This document shows positions 25,822-33,477 of a stretch of 36,613 nt of DNA, piece by piece. Every line of letters begins with the position of its first letter. The first letter of the stretch is position 1. Source of the stretch: Stieleria sedimenti (GTDB taxonomy: Bacteria; Planctomycetota; Planctomycetia; Pirellulales; Pirellulaceae); assembly GCF_025060895.1 (NCBI RefSeq), contig NZ_JANZKV010000035.1, positions 1 to 36,613 on the forward strand, given 5' to 3'. Both the position numbers and the translations under genes were made by a program. The notes beneath the pieces were generated by a model that was given only the letters and a program-made list of their open reading frames with translations, was not told where the DNA came from and made no database searches.

Positions 25822-25905
25822 TACCGAAGGAGGGACTCGAACCCTCACTCCCTTGCGGGAACTGGATTTTGAATCCAGCGCGTCTGCCAATTCCGCCACT
25901 TCGGC
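25822..25905 (-). tRNA. tRNA-Leu(CAA)
   Basis: On the minus strand the 84-nt sequence folds as a class II tRNA. The acceptor stem is GCCGAAG with CTTCGGT (G-U first pair), discriminator A. The D-arm contains GGCAGACGC. The anticodon arm is CTGGA-TTCAAAA-TCCAG with anticodon CAA, followed by a long variable arm (CCCGCAAGGG) and the T-arm GAGGG-TTCGAGT-CCCTC. CCA is not encoded (the next base is C, then TTC). It decodes UUG. Confidence 0.95.
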
Positions 25906-26053
25906 TTCGGTAGTGGGCCGGGACGTGGGAAATCTCGTCCGGCCGAGTAGGGAGATTATTGAACACGAATCAGGTTCGTGCAAGCGGCGGTGTTTTGTGG
26001 TTTTTTGGGGACCTTTGGCCGTTTCCCTTGCGGCAGGGGGCAAAGCCGGGAAA

Positions 26054-26454
26054 ATGGATCTCAATCTCCCTACTTATCCCCCGCCACCAAGTGTTGCGAT
26101 GTCCGGCGTTCCCAAACCGCTGCTTTCCGAAGCTGATTACTTGGCTTACTTGGCCCAAGAACGCCAGGCAGACTTCAAGAGCGAGTTTTATCGCGGTGAA
26201 GTGTTTGCAATGACTGGTGCCAGCCGACGGCACAATCTGATCGTCGGAAATGTCGTCACCGCACTCACGTGGAGCACTTTTCACTACAAGACGACGGAAA
26301 CTGGTTGCTTCGCGAATGCAACGAAATCGGCGGCACCGTCGAGCTGAAGCCATTGAATTGTGAACTGCTGGTCGTAGACCTCTATCGGAAGGTCGACCTG
26401 TCGGGTGCCGAAACACTCCGCGACGGTGTCGAAACACGTGCGGCGGAAACGTGA
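26054..26454 (+). pseudogene. Uma2-family (DUF820) endonuclease remnant with internal deletion and frameshift
   Basis: From the ATG at 26054 the frame reads MDLNLPTYPPPP, LSEADYLAYLAQERQADFKS and GEVFAMTGASRRHNLIVGN, the typical Uma2 N-terminus. After VVTAL the sequence jumps to VEHFSLQDDGNWLLRE and VELKPLNCELLVVDLYRKVDL in the next frame (26269-26454), which is the family's C-terminus. About half the protein is missing, including the central PD-(D/E)XK nuclease core, and the join shifts the frame. The product cannot be an active nuclease. Uma2 genes are multi-copy in planctomycetes and cyanobacteria, so intact paralogs are likely elsewhere. Confidence 0.85.
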
Positions 26455-26548
26455 TTGGTTTTGGCGCCCTACCGGCTACCATTCATGGCCTAAATGGAGG
26501 CTCATTCGTTTTGCCCCCCTTCCTCGTTCTTATTTGGAGTGCCTCCTG

Positions 26549-27043
26549 ATGACGATTGCAGATGAGCTGGCTCGGTTACAGGCACTGCGCGATGCCGGAT
26601 CGTTGACCGAAATCGAGTTCGAAGAGGCCAAGCGAAAGGTGCTTCATGAGCAGCCGCAGCCGGCGATGTCGGGTTTCGGGGGCTCGTCGGCGCCCGGCCA
26701 GATCCTGGGCGTCAACGAAGAAACCTATTGCACGCTGATGCACCTGTCACAACTGCTGGTCGTCTCCGGGCTGGGCATCGTCGCGCCGATCGTGATGTGG
26801 GTGATCAGCAAAGACGAATCCGATCTGGCCCGCCGCCATGGCAACCGCATGATGAACTGGCTGATCAGCAGTCTGATCTACGCGTTCGTCTCCGGGCTGC
26901 TGTCCATGGTGCTGATCGGAATCCCCTTGCTGATTTTGATTCTGATCCTGGATTTCGTGTTCCCGATCATGGCCGCGGTCAAGGCAAACAACGGCGAGAT
27001 CTGGTCGTACCCCGGAGCGATCCGGTTCTTTGAAGAGGATTGA
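26549..27043 (+). CDS. DUF4870 membrane protein with N-terminal SHOCT-like helix
   Basis: From the ATG at 26549 (MTIADELARLQALRDAGSLT) the product has 164 residues. Residues about 3-32 form the short SHOCT-type helix pair (LRDAGSLTEIEFEEAKRKVL), and about 60-160 the DUF4870/TIC20-like domain: TLMHLSQLLVVSGLGIVAPI, DLARRHGNRMMNWLISSLIY and a third long hydrophobic segment before FPIMAAVKANNGEIWSYP. It is an integral inner-membrane protein of unknown function. The longer frame back to 26405 overlaps the Uma2 remnant and is not family-like. Confidence 0.88.
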   Translation: MTIADELARLQALRDAGSLTEIEFEEAKRKVLHEQPQPAMSGFGGSSAPGQILGVNEETYCTLMHLSQLLVVSGLGIVAPIVMWVISKDESDLARRHGNRMMNWLISSLIYAFVSGLLSMVLIGIPLLILILILDFVFPIMAAVKANNGEIWSYPGAIRFFEED

Positions 27044-27107
27044 ATGAAGAGGCTTGGGGCGGGGAAGGCACGCGGTACCTGCTGGCCCCGATGGCACCGG
27101 CGTTGGC

Positions 27108-27193
27108 GGTGATCGACCGGAGGGCTCGCGGCCTTCCGCTAACACGAGAAGGTGATCGACCGGAGGGCTCGCGCCCTTCCGCTAACACGAGAA
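27108..27193. repeat. Two tandem 43-bp repeats downstream of the DUF4870 gene
   Basis: The unit GGTGATCGACCGGAGGGCTC.. ending TTCCGCTAACACGAGAA occurs at 27108-27150 and 27151-27193 with one change. The block CCGGAGGGCTCGCGCCCTTC resembles the right inner arm of the palindrome at 32436-32465, so it may be half-elements of that family. Confidence 0.88.
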
Positions 27194-27205
27194 GAATTAA
27201 TCAGT

Positions 27206-27307
27206 CGTTTGGCGCGAGCCTGCGGGCCCCGGTGTGTTTTCTTCGTGCTGCAGGCCCGTACGCTGGCGCGAAACGGCTGATCCCATGTGTGATCGGATGA
27301 AATCGAC
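27206..27307. repeat. Palindrome, second copy of the 15361-15487 core
   Basis: CGTTTGGCGCGAGCCTGCGG (from 27206) and the right part with CCCGTACGCTGGCGCGAAAC pair as inner arms. The right end GATGAAATCGACAGGTCG resembles the outer arm of the first copy, but the left outer arm is degenerate (GAATTAATCAG). Confidence 0.85.
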
Positions 27308-27335
27308 AGGTCGCTAACGCGGCGTGCTGGAATGT

Positions 27336-27350
27336 CAGGCTGGAAGCCTG
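27336..27350 (-). other. Hairpin CAGGCTTCCAGCCTG after the MBL gene
   Basis: A 6-bp stem with a 3-nt loop, 9 bp past the MBL-fold stop codon. The same core, AGGCTTCCAGCCTG, begins the inverted repeat at 30685. It has no T-tract; it may be a terminator-like repeat relic. Confidence 0.5.
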
Positions 27351-27359
27351 TCTTACGGT

Positions 27360-28199
27360 TTAGATCCAGAGTTTCATGCGGTCGTTGAGCATGCCTGGCA
27401 ACGCGCGGCGGACCATCGTTTTGACTTGCTTGTCGTGGTAACGCGTGCTCAGGTGCCCGGCGATCACCAGTTCATTCTCGAACCGATCGGCACGCTGGCG
27501 ATAGTCGTCGACGTGCATGTGACCGTGCTTGTGGATTTTGTCTTTGCGGTGCTCGGGCGCGACAAACGTCAGTTCGCTGACCAAGATCTTTGCCTTGTAA
27601 AAATCAGGATTGTTGTCCAGCCCCGGCGGAGAGGTGTCGCCGGTGTAGGCGAAGACGGGAACCCGATGTTCGGTCGTGATCTCGGTGCCGGCGAGTTTCA
27701 AGTCGCGGATTTCGGGCCCGGACAACTCGGCGAATTCGGACTTCAATTTGTGACGCCGGTGATAGACGACAAAGCCGAGCGAGGTGATCGTGTGCCGCGT
27801 CGGCACCGCCGTCACCAAGTACTCGCGGCCGTGCTCGATTTCGTCCCCGGCGTTGAGCCCGACCAATTCGCAAGGCATCGCGCCACGGTCCAGTCGGCGA
27901 AAGGTTTGCAGCATGTTCCAGGCTTCGTCGACCGCCGAATCGGGCAAGTAGATCACCGGCGGATCCATTTTCATCATCCGTCGCCGAGACACATAGGATG
28001 GCAGCGACGCGATGTGATCCAGGTGGGCATGTGAGATGAACAACGTGGGCGCCCCCATGAAATCCCAAGGTTGCGCCCCGACATCGAACAGCAGCTTCAG
28101 CTCGTTGATTCTCCAGCACGTTTGCACGGCCGCGCGAGAAAAACCCTCGATCGTGAGACCATCGTGGTGGTGCGAGATCAGGGGAATGTTTTCGACCAT
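27360..28199 (-). CDS. MBL-fold metallo-hydrolase, RNase Z-like
   Basis: From the ATG at 28199 (MVENIPLISHHHDGLTIEGF) the product has 279 residues. The metallo-beta-lactamase motif is H57-A-H59-L-D61-H62 (LFISHAHLDHIASLPSYV). Further ligands are TRH in AVPTRHTITS, D in FAYTGDTSPP, and H in VIAGHLSTRY. A His-rich KHGHMHVDD lies where tRNase Z proteins carry HEAT-type residues. The closest family is tRNase Z-like hydrolases; RNA 3'-processing is plausible but not proven. An upstream in-frame start at 28235 adds 12 residues. It is transcribed convergently toward hairpin repeats at its 3' side. Confidence 0.9.
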   Translation of the reverse strand: MVENIPLISHHHDGLTIEGFSRAAVQTCWRINELKLLFDVGAQPWDFMGAPTLFISHAHLDHIASLPSYVSRRRMMKMDPPVIYLPDSAVDEAWNMLQTFRRLDRGAMPCELVGLNAGDEIEHGREYLVTAVPTRHTITSLGFVVYHRRHKLKSEFAELSGPEIRDLKLAGTEITTEHRVPVFAYTGDTSPPGLDNNPDFYKAKILVSELTFVAPEHRKDKIHKHGHMHVDDYRQRADRFENELVIAGHLSTRYHDKQVKTMVRRALPGMLNDRMKLWI

Positions 28200-28272
28200 A
28201 ACGTCTGTGTTTCCAATGTGGCTCGTTGGTGCCAAACGAGTGCCCGGCTAAGACCGCCGAACTGCGATGCGT

Positions 28273-29433
28273 CTAGTGCTTTGCCGAAATGCGAAGCTTG
28301 TCGCCGGCTGCATCGATCTTCAAGGATGCTTGGTCGGTGATCAACCGTACAAGCTGCCAAAGGGTCTGGTCGACGACCGAGAACGAGACCCGTTTCTCCA
28401 GCTGAGGGTTCGCCGCGGGATCGAATTGGCACTGCAAACCGAGCTGCCCCACCAACGCTTGAATCAATGGCCCGGCCGGTTTGTCGACAACGTTTAGAGA
28501 AAAGGTACGTTGGTTCGTTTTCAACCGCTGCAACGCGGTTCCCGCTGCCGGGTTCACCGGGACTGGCACCAGTTCTTCATCCGGAATTGACAGCATTTGC
28601 AGGCAAAACGCCTGGTGGGCTACCGGAATGGCGAGCAATCGAATCTGGCCGCCGCTGACTTTCATTTGCAGATTCGGATCGATTTCCCGCAGCCCATCGA
28701 CGACGCTGGAGGCACCGGCGAATTGATAAGCACGCGCGAAGGGGACCTCGATTGGAGCGTCCGGAAGCTCTCCCAAAAACTGTCCGGCAATCAATTGCAA
28801 CGCCAGCTGCGGTGAAATGTCACGCAGCATCGTTTCCGGCCACAGGTCATGCGGAAGCGAGAGCGGCGCGATGTCGCCAGATTGCCTGCCGGCAGAGTGT
28901 CCTCGAACGAGTTGCATGGCTTCGTCGGGAGTCGTCAGGTCGGGCCATTGCAGGTCCATGGACTCGGCGTCACCGCGACGTGATCGCCGGCCCGGCACGT
29001 CATCATCGACGTCGGAATAAAGCCGATGCGAGAGCTCGGCGACCCAGGAAGCGCGACCGATCAGCACGCAGTTGTCCACGGGGTAGCAAACGCAACCAGC
29101 CGCTGCCGCAACCTTGCAAAGCGATGCGTAGCGTGTTGGCCCCAGGCCTCCGGGCGAAACTAGGCGATCTGGGTTGACCTTGCGGTCAATCCAGGTGTTG
29201 ATGTGGCGATTGGGTTGAGTTTGTTGTTGGGAAACGATTGCAATGGCGAGGCGCAATGTCTGTCCATCAACGAAGCCGGTGTGTGGTTCTCGGAGCCGCT
29301 GCGCGAATTCGTCCGCTTGGCTCAGTGGTTCTGCGGCGGAGTTTGGTTTAGACAGTCCGACAAGATGCAGAACGGAGAGCGCCGTCAAGACGACAGTGCA
29401 AACCAGCGGCTGAGAACGGAAGGGGTGGGGCAT
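28273..29433 (-). CDS. Secreted protein with C-terminal STN-like domain
   Basis: The 386-residue protein has a signal segment (about 10-34, ending NSAAEP). The middle is not recognised. Residues about 308-384 (TFSLNVVDKPAGPLIQALVG.., VSFSVVDQTLWQLVRLI, ASLKIDAAGDKLRISA) follow the STN/secretin N-domain pattern of a short beta-alpha-beta fold that in other proteins precedes secretin or TonB-dependent channels. A related shorter unit may lie at about 225-290 (PIEVPFARAYQFAGASSVVD). No channel follows, so it is a periplasmic STN protein on its own. It ends 73 bp upstream of the MBL gene start on the same strand. Confidence 0.8.
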   Translation of the reverse strand: MPHPFRSQPLVCTVVLTALSVLHLVGLSKPNSAAEPLSQADEFAQRLREPHTGFVDGQTLRLAIAIVSQQQTQPNRHINTWIDRKVNPDRLVSPGGLGPTRYASLCKVAAAAGCVCYPVDNCVLIGRASWVAELSHRLYSDVDDDVPGRRSRRGDAESMDLQWPDLTTPDEAMQLVRGHSAGRQSGDIAPLSLPHDLWPETMLRDISPQLALQLIAGQFLGELPDAPIEVPFARAYQFAGASSVVDGLREIDPNLQMKVSGGQIRLLAIPVAHQAFCLQMLSIPDEELVPVPVNPAAGTALQRLKTNQRTFSLNVVDKPAGPLIQALVGQLGLQCQFDPAANPQLEKRVSFSVVDQTLWQLVRLITDQASLKIDAAGDKLRISAKH

Positions 29434-29690
29434 CGTCTTCCTGGATGTGAGAAGCGCGGATCAGGTGAGACTTTTTTGTGTTTTTGACAAGACAGGGGCT
29501 TGATCGAGTGGTCGCCGCTGATCCGTCCGTTGGCTCGGTGTGTTGGCGAGTTGTGGAGGCTCTGATCGGCAACTAGACTCGTGGACCACCGGGGCTGGAA
29601 TTCTGGCATGGATCGGTTGCCTGTGACACCTTCGTGCCTAGTATACACGCGACTTGCACCACGACTCTCCCAACTTCGACGGATGGTAAA

Positions 29691-30359
29691 GTGACTTCAC
29701 CTCTCGTGCGGACCACCCGGCTGGCCACAGCCTATCGCCGACTTCTTTCCAGTGCGGACGCCCCGCGGTATGCGGCCGAGGTTGATGAGCATTACTCTCC
29801 GATGACCTTGGCGACGTTGCTTCGTCGCGGCGATGTCGAACTGCGTCGCGCCGCGGCGATGGCCTTGGGGCTGTTGGGCAATAGTCGATCGATCGATCCG
29901 CTCGGCCGCGCGCTCAGTGACGTCGATCGCGGTGTTCGGCTGGTAGCCGATGATTCGTTTCGGGGGCTGTTGCTGCGTGATGCTGCACCGACCCACCACC
30001 AGCAGCTGCTCAAGGTCATGCACTTGACCGACGGCGGCGAGTTTGCCGCGGCGCTGGCCCCGGCAATGATCCTGGTCGAACAGGCGCCGATGTATGCCGA
30101 GGCGCATTTTCAATTGGCCAGTTGCTGGCACGGGCTGGAGGATTACCCCAAAGCATCACAAGCATACGTCGGCTGCTTGTGGCGTTGTCGATTTCATTAC
30201 ACCGCCTGGCAGGGACTGGCGCGCTGTCAGATCATGTGCGGCGAATACCTTGCCGCATCGAAGTCGCTGGAACGTTGTATCGACATCGTGCCCGACTTAG
30301 AGAGCGCCCGCGTGCAGCTGCGGATGCTGCGGCGGCGGATGCGTCGCAGCGACGTCTGA
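29691..30359 (+). CDS. HEAT-repeat plus TPR protein
   Basis: From the GTG at 29691 the product has about 222 residues. A HEAT-like region (about 33-95: LRRGDVELRRAAAMALGLLG, SIDPLGRALSDVDRGVRLVA) is followed by TPR-like helices (about 117-200: EAHFQLASCWHGLEDYPKAS, AWQGLARCQIMCGEYLAASK). It is a cytoplasmic scaffold with no enzymatic motif. Alternative start GTG at 29634 adds 19 residues of unclear character. It is divergent from the STN gene, so 29434-29690 should hold both promoters. Confidence 0.82.
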   Translation: MTSPLVRTTRLATAYRRLLSSADAPRYAAEVDEHYSPMTLATLLRRGDVELRRAAAMALGLLGNSRSIDPLGRALSDVDRGVRLVADDSFRGLLLRDAAPTHHQQLLKVMHLTDGGEFAAALAPAMILVEQAPMYAEAHFQLASCWHGLEDYPKASQAYVGCLWRCRFHYTAWQGLARCQIMCGEYLAASKSLERCIDIVPDLESARVQLRMLRRRMRRSDV

Positions 30360-30420
30360 TTACATAGCGTCTTTTGAGACAGCGACGACGGATGAAGCCG
30401 GGTGCGATTGGGATGACCGG

Positions 30421-30684
30421 ATGACCAGCTACAACGACCTCTTCGTGGCGATGGTCGCGTTCATCGGCGGCGTGTTGGCGTTTGCCGTCGCGATCGGCCC
30501 TTGGCAGCAACCGTACCACCTGCGATCGATCTCGCACGTCGTGGATCGATACGGCATGTCTGCGGCGCGATCGGTTTGGGTCTTGGTGGCGATCATCTCG
30601 TTGATCGCCGGCATGGCTATCGCCAATGGTGTTCGCCCGGGATACGCCACGCCGGATCGAACGCTCAGCGGCAGCACCAAGTAA
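30421..30684 (+). CDS. Small two-pass membrane protein
   Basis: The 87-residue protein has two hydrophobic helices (about 8-28, LFVAMVAFIGGVLAFAVAIG, and 50-70, SVWVLVAIISLIAGMAIANG) joined by a polar loop with HLRSISHVVDRYGMSAARS. No known family is recognised. It follows the HEAT/TPR gene by 61 nt and may be cotranscribed. The stop codon is immediately followed by a hairpin repeat. Confidence 0.7.
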   Translation: MTSYNDLFVAMVAFIGGVLAFAVAIGPWQQPYHLRSISHVVDRYGMSAARSVWVLVAIISLIAGMAIANGVRPGYATPDRTLSGSTK

Positions 30685-30745
30685 AGGTGGGATAGGCTTC
30701 CAGCCTGTCGAGACACGGTCCACAAGCTGGATGCCTATCCCACCT
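30685..30745. repeat. Inverted repeat, 24-bp arms, directly after a stop codon
   Basis: AGGTGGGATAGGCTTCCAGC.. (30685-30708) and ..GATGCCTATCCCACCT (30722-30745) pair over 24 bp with two mismatches around a 13-nt loop. The left arm starts at the base after the TAA of the small membrane protein gene, so it likely forms its mRNA 3' hairpin. It resembles intergenic repeats common in planctomycetes. Confidence 0.88.
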
Positions 30746-30763
30746 CTTGAGCCGTTGCGTTAC

Positions 30764-30879
30764 CGGCTGTCGATTGAGTCGATCTTCCGAGTTCAACGCG
30801 ATCACGTCAGGTGCGACGCATAGACGCGTGCCGCCGCGTGGCCCCCCGCTGACGCGTGCGGGCTTTCATCGACAGGCCG
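30764..30879. repeat. Palindromic element, CGGC(C)TGTCGAT family (second copy)
   Basis: Ends CGGCTGTCGAT (30764-30774) and ATCGACAGGCCG (30868-30879) match the element at 13210-13325, as does the inner CCGCGTGGCCCC..GACGCGTGCGGGC. The right end touches the stop codon (30880-30882) of the minus-strand thioredoxin gene. Confidence 0.85.
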
Positions 30880-32085
30880 TTAAACGCCCGGGTTGGATTC
30901 TTCGATCGCTTGATCCATGACTTCGATGGCCGCATCGAGGTAGCGGTCGAACGATTTTTCGAAGTGCAACATGGCGGCTTCGTCGGCAAAGAAGAACATC
31001 CGATTGTGAATCGGGTCAATCACGCCCCACTCACGTTTGCCGGGAACGATCTTCTTTTCTTCAAAGAAGCGGACGACGTCGATTTCGTTCAGCATCGGAG
31101 TAAACGGGATCGGATCGGAGAGGAACACTTCCATCGAGTCCTTGTCGGCGAACAGGTACAGTTTGCCGAGGTGGATGACGCCCAATTCCGGTTTGCCTTC
31201 GACCCATTCGCCACGATTGACAACGGAAACGGCACAGAAGCCTTGGATCGCGAGTTCGGGTTTGCTCGGCGAGTCGGTCGTCTTGGACGCGGTCGTGTCG
31301 CCGGTGGGTTGCGTCGCTGACGCGTCACCGGGAAGTGTCATGCCATTGGTTCGTGCACTTGCCAGCGATGCCTGGAGCGAACCGTTTGTGGTCACGCTGG
31401 CCGAACGCACTCGACCGGTCGAATCGCCAGGAAGCATGAATTGATTTTGACGCGACGTGCCGGTCACTGCGGACGGGGTCACTGTGGGGGCAACCGCTCC
31501 GGGGGCCACTGCGCCGGGAGCCGGGATTTGGACCGGCAGCGAATCGGGTGCCATGGCGGTCGGCGGTGTTGCCGCCGGCGGCGTCGTGGTCATCGCCACG
31601 CTGGCTGCCGGAGCCGTGGCAGTAGAGGCTGGCGGTGCGGTTTGCTCGGCGCTGGCCAGGGTCGAGCGCGCCTTGGCGTAGCTGACTTGGGCTTCGGACA
31701 GCATTGCGATGTAGCGATCGGGCTGTTGGGGGCTGACCGAGTGAGAGAGTGCCTTGCCATCGGTGGTCACGATCACGTCGGTGGGATACTTCGTGACCTT
31801 GAACATTTCGGCCAACTTGGGGTTCTTGGTCCCGTGGACTTTGACCGGCACGAAGTTTTGGTTGATCGATTGCGACACCGATGCACTGCGAAAGGCGCCC
31901 GCTTCCAAGCGATCGCAATAGATGCAATTGTCGGTGTAAAAGTGCAATAGCATCAGCTTGCCCTGCTGCTTGGCCTTGGAGTGGGCATCGCGAAGCTTGC
32001 CCTCCCAAGCGATTTGGGCTTGAGACGATTGCGCGCCGAGACTGGTGAGCGTGAAGACAACGAGATAGATCGCGGCGTTTCGCAT
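30880..32085 (-). CDS. Secreted thioredoxin-like protein with C-terminal YHS-like domains
   Basis: Starting at the ATG at 32085 gives 401 residues with a clean signal peptide (about 1-23, ending SSQA). The frame back to 32148 adds 21 residues with no signal. Residues about 28-135 are a thioredoxin fold with C54-I-Y-C57 and the cis-Pro in TKYPTDV (P101), as in DUF255/thioredoxin_7 proteins. A long Ala/Pro/Thr linker (about 145-285) follows. The C-terminal 110 residues hold two YHS-like units (GFCAVSVVNRGEWVEG..LYLFADKDSMEVFLSDP and KREWGVIDPIHNRMFFFADE). YHS domains often bind metal; here only the first has a Cys. It probably acts in periplasmic redox or metal handling. Confidence 0.87.
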   Translation of the reverse strand: MRNAAIYLVVFTLTSLGAQSSQAQIAWEGKLRDAHSKAKQQGKLMLLHFYTDNCIYCDRLEAGAFRSASVSQSINQNFVPVKVHGTKNPKLAEMFKVTKYPTDVIVTTDGKALSHSVSPQQPDRYIAMLSEAQVSYAKARSTLASAEQTAPPASTATAPAASVAMTTTPPAATPPTAMAPDSLPVQIPAPGAVAPGAVAPTVTPSAVTGTSRQNQFMLPGDSTGRVRSASVTTNGSLQASLASARTNGMTLPGDASATQPTGDTTASKTTDSPSKPELAIQGFCAVSVVNRGEWVEGKPELGVIHLGKLYLFADKDSMEVFLSDPIPFTPMLNEIDVVRFFEEKKIVPGKREWGVIDPIHNRMFFFADEAAMLHFEKSFDRYLDAAIEVMDQAIEESNPGV

Positions 32086-32354
32086 CCTGCGTTCCTGTGT
32101 CGATCCGGGAGGAAAAACTGTTGGGGGTGAAGCGTCCGAACGAAGCACCCGGACATTGCGCCTGGTGAGTTGATCGGCAGGCGGGAACCTGTCGCTTAAG
32201 CGGAAAGTACAGAATAGGCCGACTTTGACGCCAGTTCAGCCGGCGGGGTGCGATGAAAAAAGCCAGCGGCGTCGACTCAGGACCGTCACGGCGCGTTTCC
32301 CGCTCGCCACTCGTCGGTGGCGGAGCAGGAGGCGAGCGGCCTCGATGGTCGTGT

Positions 32355-32518
32355 GTTCCCAGACGTAGCCCTACGCCGTGAACGACGTTTTAGCGGCAGG
32401 GCGCGAGCCCTCCGGTGTGTTGGCAAAGATTCGGAACCGGAGGGCTTGCGCCCTGCCGCTAAAACCTCTTCAAACGCAGGAAATAAATCGTTCACGGCGT
32501 GGGGCGAAGCCCGGGAAC
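32355..32518. repeat. Large nested palindrome (about 164 bp)
   Basis: Inner arms 32387-32416 and 32436-32465 (GTTTTAGCGGCAGGGCGCGA.. and its complement) are 30 bp with one wobble. Outer arms 32355-32385 and 32488-32518 (GTTCCC..ACGCCGTGAACGA) are about 31 bp with several mismatches. A plus-strand reading frame through it is an artefact. Confidence 0.92.
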
Positions 32519-32540
32519 AAAGCAAAGTCTGGCTGAGAGG

Positions 32541-32619
32541 AACCCACCGATGGCAGCGCAGCCCCACGGACAAAGAGCAGTCTGGGATCCGCGGGTCCGG
32601 ACTGCTATCGGTGGGTTTT
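32541..32619. repeat. Inverted repeat, CCCACCGATGGCAGCGC family (second copy)
   Basis: GAACCCACCGATGGCAGCGC.. and ..ACTGCTATCGGTGGGTTT are imperfect inverted arms; related to the cleaner element at 14766-14855. It lies 22 bp after the large nested palindrome. Confidence 0.8.
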
Positions 32620-33477
32620 ATCCAATCGACGACCCTGGGAACCGTGGCTTGTGGGCGAAAGCTCTCGAGTGCGATCGTTTCTCGGAAGAGCCGCGAGCCG
32701 AACAGATCAGCACACCCGACAGAGGGGCATGCGATAGGCTTCGCTTGACACAGGCTGTTGCTCGGCTATATTTCCGATAGCTTTAGTCGGCGGTGTTGCT
32801 GGAATTTACGCGTCACCGCTCCACAGTTCATTGCGTCGCTCCACGACGATTCTGCGATCCGGCTTTTGAAGGCCGAAAGGTTGATTTGCCTCTCTTCCCG
32901 ATGATTGGCCACCGGTCGGTTCAAGTGTGGGAGTTGAGACGGGGATTTCCCAGCATCGACGTATCCAGGTGTCGGGCGACGAAAACGGAAAGGAATTGGT
33001 AGTGTCCGCGGGATGATTCTTCTCGGGACACCGGACAACCCTAAGATCGACACAAGCCAGAGGAAACGGCATTTTGCTTGGCGGCCGGCGCCGCTCCCGC
33101 CAGCTCGGTCCAGCCCGTGATCGGGGCGCTGATTGGTCGCAACCACATCGGTGCGGTTGGGCAGCGATTCGGTCGTGTTCGTTCAAGTAAGAAAGGTCAG
33201 TTGCAGCGTCGTGTCCACCGGACAGACCCTGGAGTGATCGGTCGTGTGTTGAATTGCCAGTGCGAAACGCGTGCTGGCCAGTGAAAACAGTTTCGCCAAC
33301 ACAATAACGTTGGCTCACGAAGACTATTTGGTTTGACCCTGCGCGGGATGGTTTCCGCAGCTTCGCGTTTGGGTCCTTTATCGTTCCATCCTGCGGATTC
33401 TTTACATGATTGCCGGCCGACTTCCGCCTTCCGGGCGGAGGACGCTCGATGGCGCGTCGGCGCTCTCTGGATTACAC
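32620..33477. other. Long region upstream of rho; no convincing gene
   Basis: Frames on both strands (for example minus 32806-33318) have no family pattern, no hydrophobic helices and Arg/Ser/Pro-rich content typical of shadow frames. It probably contains the rho promoter and a long leader; rho genes are often autoregulated through such leaders. Confidence 0.45.

Noticed and set aside
25499-26347. A 282-codon plus-strand frame covering the tRNA-Leu and the Uma2 N-terminus
   Set aside because: Its 5' half crosses repeat DNA and the tRNA; only the part after 26054 is family-like.
27324-28034. A 236-codon plus-strand frame
   Set aside because: It is antisense to the MBL-fold gene, which has a clear HxHxDH motif.
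32806-33318. A 170-codon minus-strand frame upstream of rho
   Set aside because: Low-complexity polar composition, no family pattern and no credible start; treated as non-coding.
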